From contig NZ_QQBA01000004.1 of NCBI RefSeq assembly GCF_003350545.1, forward strand, positions 124,001 to 188,000: a stretch of DNA of 64,000 bases, written 5' to 3'. Below are positions 34,437-43,448 of the stretch, piece by piece (within the stretch, counting starts at the first letter, position 1; each line of letters starts with the position of its first letter). The notes under the pieces are model-generated. The model saw nothing but the letters and a program-made list of their open reading frames with translations. It ran no database searches and had not been told where the DNA came from. The translations under genes and the position numbers were made by a program. Source of the DNA: Flavobacterium glaciei (GTDB lineage Bacteria; Bacteroidota; Bacteroidia; Flavobacteriales; Flavobacteriaceae).

Positions 34437-36830
34437 TTATTTGACTTCAGAACTATCATTTTCGATTCTTATAATCGTTTTTTGAGATCTTTCAACAGTA
34501 GTATTTTGCACAATAGGCACATCTATTACTTGACTTGGCTTTATTTTTTGTCTGATGACCACAGCATCATTCAAAACAAAAGGCGTTGGCATCATCCAGT
34601 TTTCTCTTTTTGTTATTTGGAATAAAGGATTAGTCATTAAATCAAAAGAGCTTTCCATCAGTTCCATATCAAAAACCGTTGCGGAATTTACGCTGAATTG
34701 CATTTCCAAAGGAGCGTTTCCTACGACATAATAACTCAATATTTTCTTTCCTTTTCGTTTGTACAGCGAATTTTTCTGACCGAAAGTGGTCACACCATTT
34801 GCTCTGAAGTTATGAATAGCCATTTTTTCATTGGCAAAAATATCGTAGCGATTAACGTTTCGATTCGGGGAAATTTTTATTTTCAAAAACCTTTGATTGC
34901 CTACGATTCTGTCTTCCAGAAATGCTATACTTGGTTTCAGAATGCCTTTTTTAGGCGCTTCTGCAGCATATGTAAAACCAGAATTGTACTTACTAAACAA
35001 TGGTGTTTCGTTTAGAGCGGTTGCTTCTTTTGGGTTTTCACCCAAATAGCTTTTGGTCCATAAATCAAGATTTTTGTCGTACGTTGCCCAACGAGCTTGG
35101 TCCGTATCGGCATCATAGACATATAATAAGCTGTTTGATTTGGCTTTTCCGTATCCGTAACCAGATTCATAATGCGCTTTTGCAAAAAAGCCAATGGAAA
35201 GTACAAAAAACACTAAGGACCAGATTCCCTTTTTGGCGAAAGCCCCAAAAACAGGTAACAATAATCCAAAGGTTAGAACAGTAAGAATTGCACTTCCAAA
35301 CAGTACTTTTAATCCCAAACCTATTGGAAACATTTGGATAAATGGCGCTATGATGATCAAAGCGGGAATGCTTAAAAATAGATTTAAAGTCTTATTTGAT
35401 TTTTGAGTAACGATGAAGACACCAAAAATTATTAATCCAAAATAGATTGGAATAATTAAAAATCCCGCTCCTTGTAAACTAAATGCTAGCGCTCCATTGA
35501 TGATAATCCAAATAAATAGTGGCGCTACATAATGATTAATGGTTACTTTTCGTTCTGATAATAAATGGTAAAAAAGCATGCTTATTGCCAAAGCCAAAAG
35601 TACAAAAGCGGCAATGTAAGCGTGTCCGTTGTACGTAAATCCGTTAAGTAAATCATTGTATTGCGGATACAATATCAACAATGCTTTCCAGCCAAAAAAC
35701 GAAATTAATCCAGTACTAATTATAGAACCTAAAAACGGAACAAATCCCTTTATAATTTCGCGTAAAGATAAAATACGCTTTGCTCTTCCTATAAATAACA
35801 GGAAAATAAAGAGTGCCAATGCGATTATCACCATTGTTAAAACCCAGCTAAAAGGATAACTGATAAAAGTATATGGAATGGTAAAATAGACGTAATCTTC
35901 GCTGGCCTGTGTGGTGTTTAAATCAGTATTTGAGAAATAATTTAATAACGGCATCAAATAAGTACCTTGATGCTCTAGAGTATTTTTGTTTAAATGTTGA
36001 ATGTCATCCTGAGCGGTATGATAGTTATAATGGTCATCGATAAAAGCAAAATTATAACCTTGAATATTGCCTTGTTCTCTAAAAACGGTTAAATCAGTAT
36101 CATTAGGTAACATTTTATAGATGCTGTACATCAAAGAATTTGATACTGGAAAAGTCGCATTTGCGGAAGCGAACTCTTTTACTAATCCTGCATTTCCTTT
36201 GTTGGTTTCCATTAACATATAACTAGGTCCTGAAGAACCACGTGCTTCAAAATTAAGCACCAAACCTATTTCTTTAGCCCATTGATGCTGGGTTACAAAT
36301 AGGGCAGCGCCATTTAATCCTAATTCTTCGGCATCTGAAAACAGAATAACAATATCATTTTTATGAGGCGTTTTATTATACAAAAATGCTCTAACACTCT
36401 CTAGGATTGTCGCTACACCAGAACCTGCATCGCTGGCGCCCTTAGAGTAGGAATGTGGCGCGCTGTCATAATGAGAAAGCAACAATAATGCTTTGGAACT
36501 GTTGGAACCTTTGATTCTAGCTAAGATATTTTTTGACTGAACCAGATTTCCCCAATCGCTTAAGGTATATCCTTGCTGAATTGAAGTTTCCAGTCCTAAC
36601 TTAGTCAGCTCTTTTACTAGATAATCAGCTACTACTTCATGTTCGTTGGAACCTACATAATGCGGTTTTTTTGAAATGGCTTCTACTTGATTTAAGGCCC
36701 TTTTTGTTGAAAACTCAGAAAGAGAACCTTCTTTGTCAGAAGTCCAATTTGGCATCATGCTAAAGTAAATCAATCCTAGAATTCCCAGGATAAATAAACC
36801 GGCAAAAATGGAGGAATAATCTTTTTTCAT
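34437..36830 (-). CDS. M28 family zinc peptidase with large C-terminal membrane domain
   Basis: A 797-residue membrane-bound aminopeptidase-like protein. One N-terminal anchor (about 9-27) is followed by an M28 catalytic domain with SHYDSAPHS (His, Asp), SDAGSGVAT (bridging Asp) and FSDAEELGLNG (Glu pair). Then come about nine membrane segments and a C-terminal soluble domain. The overall layout matches the ERMP1-like group of M28 enzymes. The active face is expected to be periplasmic. Member of the minus-strand run with the zinc-ribbon and nitrilase genes; its role there is unclear. Confidence 0.87.
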   Translation of the reverse strand: MKKDYSSIFAGLFILGILGLIYFSMMPNWTSDKEGSLSEFSTKRALNQVEAISKKPHYVGSNEHEVVADYLVKELTKLGLETSIQQGYTLSDWGNLVQSKNILARIKGSNSSKALLLLSHYDSAPHSYSKGASDAGSGVATILESVRAFLYNKTPHKNDIVILFSDAEELGLNGAALFVTQHQWAKEIGLVLNFEARGSSGPSYMLMETNKGNAGLVKEFASANATFPVSNSLMYSIYKMLPNDTDLTVFREQGNIQGYNFAFIDDHYNYHTAQDDIQHLNKNTLEHQGTYLMPLLNYFSNTDLNTTQASEDYVYFTIPYTFISYPFSWVLTMVIIALALFIFLLFIGRAKRILSLREIIKGFVPFLGSIISTGLISFFGWKALLILYPQYNDLLNGFTYNGHAYIAAFVLLALAISMLFYHLLSERKVTINHYVAPLFIWIIINGALAFSLQGAGFLIIPIYFGLIIFGVFIVTQKSNKTLNLFLSIPALIIIAPFIQMFPIGLGLKVLFGSAILTVLTFGLLLPVFGAFAKKGIWSLVFFVLSIGFFAKAHYESGYGYGKAKSNSLLYVYDADTDQARWATYDKNLDLWTKSYLGENPKEATALNETPLFSKYNSGFTYAAEAPKKGILKPSIAFLEDRIVGNQRFLKIKISPNRNVNRYDIFANEKMAIHNFRANGVTTFGQKNSLYKRKGKKILSYYVVGNAPLEMQFSVNSATVFDMELMESSFDLMTNPLFQITKRENWMMPTPFVLNDAVVIRQKIKPSQVIDVPIVQNTTVERSQKTIIRIENDSSEVK

Positions 36831-36861
36831 TTTTGGTTAGTTAGATTAGGGGATTGTGGTA

Positions 36862-37212
36862 TTAAATATCTTTTTTGACTAACATATAAAAATCATTGTC
36901 CAAATGCATGTAGCCTTGGTCGTATAGGAAATAGTAGGTATTTCCTGTTTTAGTATTTAAAATATTAGTAAAAAAATCAAAATCGAAACCTTTGCTCAAG
37001 AGTTTTGCCCTTGTGGTTTTTGATTTTCCCTCGGTATTAATTTCAGATAAAATGCGGTAGTTTTTGCGCAGCTTATTGTTGACGTTGCGCATAAAATTAG
37101 TGCTGTCTTTATTTATTTTATTGTTGAAGGCGTTGCGGCAACCGTCACTACAAAACTTTTTATCTTCGCGTCCTACAATCTTTTCTCCACATTCTAAGCA
37201 GGTTTTGTTCAT
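36862..37212 (-). CDS. Zinc-ribbon protein, function unknown
   Basis: A 116-residue protein. The N-terminus has CLECGEKIVGREDKKFCSDG then C, i.e. CxxC...CxxxC, a zinc-binding treble-clef or ribbon like those in small nucleic-acid-binding proteins. The basic helix NAFNNKINKD...NNKLRKNYRIL follows, and the C-terminus ends YFLYDQGYMHLDNDFYMLV. Its ATG overlaps the stop of the GNAT-nitrilase gene by 4 bp (ATGA), so the two are coupled. Nucleic-acid binding is a guess from the motif. Confidence 0.72.
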   Translation of the reverse strand: MNKTCLECGEKIVGREDKKFCSDGCRNAFNNKINKDSTNFMRNVNNKLRKNYRILSEINTEGKSKTTRAKLLSKGFDFDFFTNILNTKTGNTYYFLYDQGYMHLDNDFYMLVKKDI

Positions 37213-38738
37213 GGATTGATTTTTTTGATGTCGTACAAGTCCGTTCTTCGATCTTTTAGAATTCGAACACTTCCATGTTCGTGAAGTTCTTTTAGTAAAT
37301 CTAAATCTACATCAACAATCAGTGTCATTTCCGTATTTGGAGTAGCTTCGGCTTTGATTCCGTTACTTGGAAAAGCAAAGTCAGAAGGTGTAAATACGGC
37401 GGATTGCGCATATTGAATGTCCATGTTATTTACCTTAGGAAGATTGCCCACACAACCTGCTATAGCTACATAACATTCGTTTTCTATCGCTCTGGCTTGA
37501 GCGCAGTGCTTTACACGCGTGTAAGCGTTCTGTGTATCTGTAAGGAATGGAACAAATAGAATGTTCATTCCCTCATCTGCCATTAATCTGGATAATTCAG
37601 GAAATTCTATGTCATAACAGATCACGATTCCTATTTTTCCGCAATCGGTATCAAAGGTTTTAATTTGTGATCCGCCGGTCATTCCCCAGTGCTGTACTTC
37701 GTTTGGAGTAACATGAATTTTAGCATACATTTCTGAAGTTCCGTCTCTTTTGCAAAGAAAACCCACGTTATATAATGTGCCATTTTCTAGATGAGGCATG
37801 CTTCCGGTAATGATATTGATGTTATAAGAAATGGCAAGTTCTTGAAAACGTTTCCTAATGGGTTCCGAATATTTTGCTAATTCTCTAATCGCTTCTGCCT
37901 CAGATAAATGGTTGTAATCTGCCATTAAAGGAGCAGTAAATAGTTCTGGAAACAATGCAAAATCACTTCCGTAACCCGAAACAACATCAACAAAAAACTC
38001 ACATTGTTCGTATAAAGCTTCCAGATTGTTTAGTTGGCGCATTTGCCATTGTATTAGCCCTAAACGAATGACACTTTTTTTGAGGTTTATCAGTTTGGGG
38101 CTTTCGTCGTAATAAATATTGTTCCACTCTAATAAAACTGCAAATTCTTTAGAATCTGTATCACCTTCTAAGTAGTTTTTCATTACTCGGATTACGTGAA
38201 AATCATTACTTAACTGAAAAGAAAGAACAGAGTCATGCAACTCTTTTCTTTTTACTTTTTCTATATAATCTTTTGGAGTCAGTGTTTCTGCATGTTGTCC
38301 GTAATTAGGAATTCTTCCTGCAAAAACAATAGCTTTCAAATTCAATTGTTCGCACAATTCTTTTCGGGCGTCATACAAACGTCTACCTAGGCGCAGACCT
38401 CTATAATTAGGGTGAATAAAAACATCTATCCCGTATAAAACATCTCCTTTTGGGTTGTGGGTGGAGAAAGTATATTTTCCGGTTATATCAGAGTAATTAT
38501 GGTTTTTGTCTACTAAACTTTCGTCAACAATTAGAGACAAAGCAGAGCCAACTACTTTTCCATCTACTAAAATTACCAATTGACCTTCGGGAAAAAGGCT
38601 TAATAATTTTTCAATATGATGTTCTCTCCAGTAGGAACCTACCATTTCCGGATACGATTCTACCATGGAGTTTTTCAACTCTTTATAGTCATCAAATTTC
38701 AGATTTCGTAACTCTACTTTGTTTATTTTGGTTTGCAT
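37209..38738 (-). CDS. Bifunctional GNAT acetyltransferase / carbon-nitrogen hydrolase
   Basis: A 509-residue two-domain protein. Residues 1 to about 215 are a GNAT domain with the acetyl-CoA loop YRGLRLGRRLYDAR. Residues about 225-505 are a nitrilase-superfamily domain with the catalytic triad Glu (FPELFT, near 266), Lys (YAKIHV, near 339) and Cys (VICYDIEFPE, near 374). The fusion is known in many bacteria, but its reaction is not established. First gene of a six-gene minus-strand run; no consensus promoter was found. Confidence 0.88.
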   Translation of the reverse strand: MQTKINKVELRNLKFDDYKELKNSMVESYPEMVGSYWREHHIEKLLSLFPEGQLVILVDGKVVGSALSLIVDESLVDKNHNYSDITGKYTFSTHNPKGDVLYGIDVFIHPNYRGLRLGRRLYDARKELCEQLNLKAIVFAGRIPNYGQHAETLTPKDYIEKVKRKELHDSVLSFQLSNDFHVIRVMKNYLEGDTDSKEFAVLLEWNNIYYDESPKLINLKKSVIRLGLIQWQMRQLNNLEALYEQCEFFVDVVSGYGSDFALFPELFTAPLMADYNHLSEAEAIRELAKYSEPIRKRFQELAISYNINIITGSMPHLENGTLYNVGFLCKRDGTSEMYAKIHVTPNEVQHWGMTGGSQIKTFDTDCGKIGIVICYDIEFPELSRLMADEGMNILFVPFLTDTQNAYTRVKHCAQARAIENECYVAIAGCVGNLPKVNNMDIQYAQSAVFTPSDFAFPSNGIKAEATPNTEMTLIVDVDLDLLKELHEHGSVRILKDRRTDLYDIKKINP

Positions 38739-38924
38739 AAAAATTTTATTTTTACCAAATATAGCTATTTTTTACCATTTACAAACGCTTACAAATAGTT
38801 ACAACCGAAAGTAAGTAGTTAGCTACCGAATACTTTTTGTCAGTCATCGCATCTTTGCAATGTTGATTTGAAAGAACGATTCAACAAATAACTTATATAC
38901 ACTAACATTTAAATTTTACACGCC

Positions 38925-39257
38925 ATGAGCACATTAAGAAACAAAGTACAGTTAATTGGACACGTTGGGAATGATCCAGAAATCAAATCATTTGACGGAG
39001 GAAAAAAACTAGCCAATTTTACATTAGCAACAAATGAAAACTATAAAAACGACAAAGGAGAAAAAGTAGAGGAAACCCAGTGGCATAAATTAGTAGCTTG
39101 GGGGAAAACAGCTGAAATTATAGAAAAGTATGTTACTAAAGGCAAAGAAATTGCTATTGAAGGTAAGCTAACTCATAGAAGTTACGATGATAAAAACGGC
39201 GAAAAAAGATATATAACCGAAGTATTGGTTAATGAGGTGATGCTTTTAGGAAAATAA
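38925..39257 (+). CDS. ssb: Short single-stranded DNA-binding protein
   Basis: OB-fold SSB, 110 residues, starting MSTLRNKVQLIGHVGNDPEI, with the conserved WHKLVAWGKTAEI and YVTKGKEIAIEGKLTHRSY. It stops right after the OB fold: the disordered linker and acidic C-terminal tip that recruits repair and replication partners in typical SSB is absent. It is therefore likely a second, specialised SSB (competence or stress) rather than the main one, though that is inference. A CATCTTTG resembling a -7 box lies near 38860. Confidence 0.88.
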   Translation: MSTLRNKVQLIGHVGNDPEIKSFDGGKKLANFTLATNENYKNDKGEKVEETQWHKLVAWGKTAEIIEKYVTKGKEIAIEGKLTHRSYDDKNGEKRYITEVLVNEVMLLGK

Positions 39258-39280
39258 AGTAGAGATTAAAATAGAAATAA

Positions 39281-39317
39281 AAGGCACGGTTTTCTGATAA
39301 GGATACCGTGCTTTTTT
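39281..39317 (+). terminator. Terminator of ssb
   Basis: Stem GCACGGT/ACCGTGC (39284-39290 and 39304-39310) with a 13-nt loop and a T7 run; 24 bp after the stop. Confidence 0.87.
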
Positions 39318-39418
39318 TATTTTCAGGAAAAATTAAATGATATGGTATATTCCAAATTGCATATTTTATACTTGAAACTAGGTTTTATTTAAATGGGATA
39401 ATCGTTATCTCAATTTTT

Positions 39419-40318
39419 TTAGAAAATACTTTTGGCGGCTCGGTATGTATTTGCGTGAGCTTCAATTATTGTTTTTATATCGGGCGAATAGCCACCACCC
39501 ATAGATACTTGCACAGGAATTTGATATTTAGAGCAAAGTTCAAAAACTAATTCATCTCTTTTTCTGCACCCATCTAATGAGCATCCTAATTTACCCAGTT
39601 TATCAGAAGATAAAATATCTACTCCCGCCAAATAAAATATAAAATCGGGCTTTTGAGTTTCGATTAATTTTGGAATTACATTTGCAATTGTTTGGAGGAA
39701 TTCATCATCTTTTGTTCCATCGTTAAAACTGATATCTAAGTCCGAAATTTCTTTTTTGAAAGGATAGTTTGTCTTGCCATGTGTGGATAACGTGAATACA
39801 TTTGGATTATTTCGAAAAATTTCAGCTGTGCCATTTCCCTGATGTACATCTAAGTCTATAATCAGAATTTTTTTTGATAATTTGTGGTCTAATAAGTATT
39901 GAGAAGCTATTGCTTGGTCATTTAATAAACAAAAGGCCTCTCCATGAGTAGAATAAGCATGATGAGTTCCCCCGGCGATATTAAAAGATACTTTTGTTTC
40001 TAACGATTTCTGAGCGCCAACGATGGTTCCTTGAGCTATAATTAATTCGCGCATTACAAGTTCTTTCGAAAGTGGAAATCCAATTTTTCTCGCTGCTTTT
40101 GCATTCAAAGTCAGATTGAGTAAGTCATTTACATATTCTTGTTTATGAATTGCTAAAACGTGCTTTAAATCGCAAATATCAGGTTTAAAGAAATCAGAAA
40201 GTGTTGCGGTTCCTTCGTGTACTAATTGTTGAGGGAGCAATTCATATTTCAACATTGGAAAGCGATGCCCTTCTGGTAAAGGATGCTGATAAATGGGATG
40301 AAAAGCTATTGGAAACAT
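39419..40318 (-). CDS. Histone deacetylase superfamily protein
   Basis: Zinc hydrolase of the HDAC/AcuC/acetylpolyamine amidohydrolase superfamily, 299 residues. Motifs: NIAGGTHHAYSTHGEAFCLL (the His-His dyad), ILIIDLDVHQGNGTAEIF (Asp and His zinc ligands) and the late LAGVDILSSDKLG (third ligand). Bacterial members deacetylate proteins, polyamines or other small molecules; which applies cannot be decided here. A CAT-like acyltransferase gene lies about 110 bp upstream on the same strand. Confidence 0.88.
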   Translation of the reverse strand: MFPIAFHPIYQHPLPEGHRFPMLKYELLPQQLVHEGTATLSDFFKPDICDLKHVLAIHKQEYVNDLLNLTLNAKAARKIGFPLSKELVMRELIIAQGTIVGAQKSLETKVSFNIAGGTHHAYSTHGEAFCLLNDQAIASQYLLDHKLSKKILIIDLDVHQGNGTAEIFRNNPNVFTLSTHGKTNYPFKKEISDLDISFNDGTKDDEFLQTIANVIPKLIETQKPDFIFYLAGVDILSSDKLGKLGCSLDGCRKRDELVFELCSKYQIPVQVSMGGGYSPDIKTIIEAHANTYRAAKSIF

Positions 40319-40424
40319 GGAATATTTTTAAGGAAATTATATTTTCAACGCAGGTGTTTTAAACAAAAAAAATCTAATTTTTATCTAGACAGCACGAAAC
40401 ACACTAATATTTCTGAAAGTGCAA

Positions 40425-41078
40425 TTATTGATTCATTAACTCCTGAAAACAATCCACAAACTGCCCTAGATGAAAACCATCCATCAAGGCATGATGAACA
40501 TGAACAGACATTGCCATGGTTCTCTTTCCATTATCTGTAATTTTCATTTTTCCAAACGAAATTTTAGGGCAACTATCCGGAAAAGTATAACTTCTGGCAT
40601 GGGAAATTGAGGTGAAATCCAACCAAGGAATCGCCGAAAAGTGAATGACATTATCATCATCAAATGTTCGGGTAAAGAGTCCTGTTGTAGTTTGTATACG
40701 CTCTATTTCTTTAGAAGTATTCGTTTCAAATATAGAAAAATCAGAATTGTATTCAATCAATGAAAAACCAAAAGTCCCGTCTTGCCGACCAATAGTTGCC
40801 GATGCATTAATTTGGTCACAAACATATATCTTATCTTCTGAAATTCGATAGCGAAACGATTCAATTGTATTCACCGCTACCAATGTCTGATGTAAATAGT
40901 AACTAAAAAATGAGGTTTTCAAAGCTTTTGCAACTGCATAAGCTTTAGTACAATCAATTTCGACTGTGACGCCAAAGAATGGTTCTTCAAATTGTCTAAA
41001 AAAATGAAAATGTTCTTTTCTAGGCCAATTTTCTAGATCTAAAAGGGTTTTCAAATTGCTTTTTTTATTTATTTTCAA
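40425..41078 (-). CDS. Chloramphenicol O-acetyltransferase-like acyltransferase
   Basis: A 217-residue protein of exactly CAT length, with the catalytic histidine motif HVHHALMDGFHLGQF near residue 194 and the N-terminal WPRKEHFHFFRQFEEPFFG typical of the family. The fold is a trimeric CoA-dependent acyltransferase. Sequence alone cannot show that it acetylates chloramphenicol; many environmental homologues have other or unknown substrates. No mobile element adjoins it, and base composition is like its neighbours, so recent transfer is not suggested. Confidence 0.83.
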   Translation of the reverse strand: MKINKKSNLKTLLDLENWPRKEHFHFFRQFEEPFFGVTVEIDCTKAYAVAKALKTSFFSYYLHQTLVAVNTIESFRYRISEDKIYVCDQINASATIGRQDGTFGFSLIEYNSDFSIFETNTSKEIERIQTTTGLFTRTFDDDNVIHFSAIPWLDFTSISHARSYTFPDSCPKISFGKMKITDNGKRTMAMSVHVHHALMDGFHLGQFVDCFQELMNQ

Positions 41079-41170
41079 AAGTACTGCTAATCTTTTAAAT
41101 CAAAAATCTGTTGATGGAGATTTTTGTTAAAAGGAATTAAAAACTTTTTCAATTGGTGCACATAAACATA

Positions 41171-41205
41171 AAAAAACCCTAAAAGAAATTTCCTTTAGGG
41201 TTTTT
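41171..41205 (-). terminator. Terminator of the OmpA-family gene
   Basis: Stem AAAAAACCCTAAA/TTTAGGGTTTTT with a 10-nt loop; T-rich on both strands, so it can work in both directions. 20 bp beyond the ompA stop. Confidence 0.87.
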
Positions 41206-41224
41206 AGAGAATTTTGAGAAAGAA

Positions 41225-42496
41225 TTATTTTACCATGAAAGTAACTCTTCTAACTAATTTTCTTGCAGCATCTGAATTTTTATCAACTGAAGAGTCTTCA
41301 CCTGCAGCAATTACATTCAATCTTGAAGCTTCAATATTAGCTTTCATCAAAGTATTTTTTACATTATTTGCTCTTGCAGCAGATAATTTATCATTGTATT
41401 CTGACCTTCCTAATTCGTCAGCATGACCAATAATGTCAACTGAAGCAGTAGGATTGTTTCTTAAGTAAGTCAAGATAAAATCTGTACCTTCAGTAGAAAC
41501 ATTTGTTGGAGTAGATTTATCGAAGTCAAAATAAACTGCAACATAACCACCGTTGATTAAACTTTTGATTAAATCGTTATTGTATACAACAGAACCGTCT
41601 CCAGTATTAGCTGCATAGTTTTTCATGATGTAAGCTTCAGTATCGTCAGCAACATTGTTGTTGTTTTTGTCAATAGATCTACCTTTAGTATCAACCATTT
41701 GACCAGCAGGTGTATTAGCTTCTTGATCTAAATAATCTGCTACACCATCATTATCAGAATCTAACATTTTGTTTTCGATAGCTGTAAATCTTGCATCAAT
41801 TGCATCAAATTTACCTTCGTTATCAATAACCCAGTCAGCATGTTTCACATTGTTACCTAAGTAAACTGTTATACCTGCAGTACCGTTAAAAAGTGCTCCA
41901 GAAAGTCCTCTTGTAGAAACTGTACTAGCACCGTCAAAAGCAAGATTTTGTCTACCGTGAACTATAGTTGTGAAATCTCCTGTCAATGCAATTCTATCAG
42001 ATAATTTAATTTGACCAGTTATCCCCGCCATTAAGTTACCCATTCTGTCTCTACTGAAAGAAGGATTTTCTTTTTCCAAAAATGACAAACCTACACCAGC
42101 ATGACCAAGTAAACCAATTGTTTTAGTCCAAGTTTCAAAACTCATGATTCTTCCTAAGTTTGCAACACCTTGTAAATTTACTCTGTAATACTTTGTGTCA
42201 AATTTTATTGAATTATCACCTTCTGTAAAACTGTTATAACCCAAATCAGTTTTCAAACCGAATTTGTTGTTAAACATATAACGAACACCTAAATCTACAA
42301 CATAGGGACTAACTACAGCAGTTCTATGACCAGGTGACATTGTTCTTGATGGTTTGTTAAAACCACCAGCTAATTCTACAGACCATTTGTTGAAAGAATT
42401 TTCAACTGCTGCTTCTGTGTTTTTTACACTTCCAGTTTGAGCACTCATAGTGGTCACAACCGATGCAAGTACTAGATTAAGTATGATTTTTTTCAT
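41225..42496 (-). CDS. OmpA-family outer-membrane protein
   Basis: Outer-membrane beta-barrel with a peptidoglycan-binding domain, 423 residues. Signal peptide MKKIILNLVLASVVTTMSA; barrel to about residue 230. A short Ca-binding TSP3-like stretch follows (DSDNDGVADYLDQEA). The C-terminal OmpA domain has DIIGHADELGRSEYNDKLS and ends in RKLVRRVTFMVK. The start is set to 42496; an upstream ATG at 42520 lies within the -7 promoter region. The A-run before the start and strong promoter suggest high expression. Confidence 0.92.
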   Translation of the reverse strand: MKKIILNLVLASVVTTMSAQTGSVKNTEAAVENSFNKWSVELAGGFNKPSRTMSPGHRTAVVSPYVVDLGVRYMFNNKFGLKTDLGYNSFTEGDNSIKFDTKYYRVNLQGVANLGRIMSFETWTKTIGLLGHAGVGLSFLEKENPSFSRDRMGNLMAGITGQIKLSDRIALTGDFTTIVHGRQNLAFDGASTVSTRGLSGALFNGTAGITVYLGNNVKHADWVIDNEGKFDAIDARFTAIENKMLDSDNDGVADYLDQEANTPAGQMVDTKGRSIDKNNNNVADDTEAYIMKNYAANTGDGSVVYNNDLIKSLINGGYVAVYFDFDKSTPTNVSTEGTDFILTYLRNNPTASVDIIGHADELGRSEYNDKLSAARANNVKNTLMKANIEASRLNVIAAGEDSSVDKNSDAARKLVRRVTFMVK

Positions 42497-42517
42497 TTTT
42501 TTTTTTTTTAATTTATG

Positions 42518-42547
42518 CAAAAGTACGATATATTGTTAAATATCAAA
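42518..42547 (-). promoter_or_regulatory. Promoter of the OmpA-family gene
   Basis: Minus-strand TTTG (42544-42547), 18-bp spacer, TACTTTTG (42518-42525); full consensus. The leader to the ATG is short (about 20 nt) and almost pure A. The 180 bp beyond, to the HAD gene, hold nothing I can name. Confidence 0.8.
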
Positions 42548-42728
42548 CTTTAATCTGTTAATTATGTAAGAATTAGTTTTAGTTGTATAAAACGGAGCTC
42601 TTAAATACGAATTTATCAATATTTTGTATTTTTATTTTATATTATGTAAAGATATTAACTTTAAAACAAATTGTTTTTTACTTGAAAATTGTTTTTTACT
42701 TAATTAAATGAGTTTAGAACCTGATTTC

Positions 42729-43415
42729 TCACCCTAGTTTTTCTAGTATTTCTGTTACTTTTTCGAAAGAACTAAAATTTTCATGTTCTACTGTATGGTC
42801 AATTCTTTCGTGTGCCCAAGTAGTATGAAACGGAATATGAACAGCGTGTCCGCCAATGGCCAGTACTGGTAAAACATCTGATTTTAAGGAATTTCCAATC
42901 ATTAAAAATTCTTCAGATTGTATTTCCAAACGTTTAATCAAATCAGAATAATCAATTTCTTGCTTGTCTGACATTACTTCGATATGGTGAAAATAATGAC
43001 CCAAACCTGAATTGTGCAACTTTCTTCGTTGGTCTAATAAATCACCTTTAGTAGCAACCACTAATTTGTATTTTCCGTGTAAAGCAGCTAAGGTTTCTTC
43101 CACACCTTCCAATAAAACAATTGGTTTCTCCAATAATTCTTTTCCGTATTGAATGATTTTTTCGATTATTTCTACAGGAAGTGTGTTATTTGATATAGTC
43201 ATCGCCGCTTCAATCATCGATAAAATATAGCCCTTGATTCCGTAACCGTATAGTTTTAAATTATCGATTTCGACCTTAAATAGTTCTTTGGAAATTCCCT
43301 GATGGGACAAATAATCTTCCATTAAACCACAGAATTTTTTTTCGGTTTCATCAAAATACGTTTCGTTGATCCATAAGGTGTCATCGGCGTCGAAAGCAAT
43401 TACTTTTAGTTCCAT
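42729..43415 (-). CDS. HAD-superfamily hydrolase
   Basis: Phosphatase-like protein of 228 residues. Motif I is FDADDTLWIN (nucleophile Asp at residue 9), motif II is VVATKGD, a Lys lies in SDKQEIDY, and motif IV is LMIGNSLKSDVLPVLAIGG. The substrate is unknown. Third gene of the metG-EamA-HAD run on the minus strand. Confidence 0.87.
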   Translation of the reverse strand: MELKVIAFDADDTLWINETYFDETEKKFCGLMEDYLSHQGISKELFKVEIDNLKLYGYGIKGYILSMIEAAMTISNNTLPVEIIEKIIQYGKELLEKPIVLLEGVEETLAALHGKYKLVVATKGDLLDQRRKLHNSGLGHYFHHIEVMSDKQEIDYSDLIKRLEIQSEEFLMIGNSLKSDVLPVLAIGGHAVHIPFHTTWAHERIDHTVEHENFSSFEKVTEILEKLG

Positions 43416-43448
43416 TTTTATATTATTTTGATAATAATTGAGGTTTTC

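Noticed and set aside
40425..41078. Acquired antibiotic-resistance gene
   Set aside because: No mobile element, no composition shift, and a CAT-like fold alone does not show resistance.
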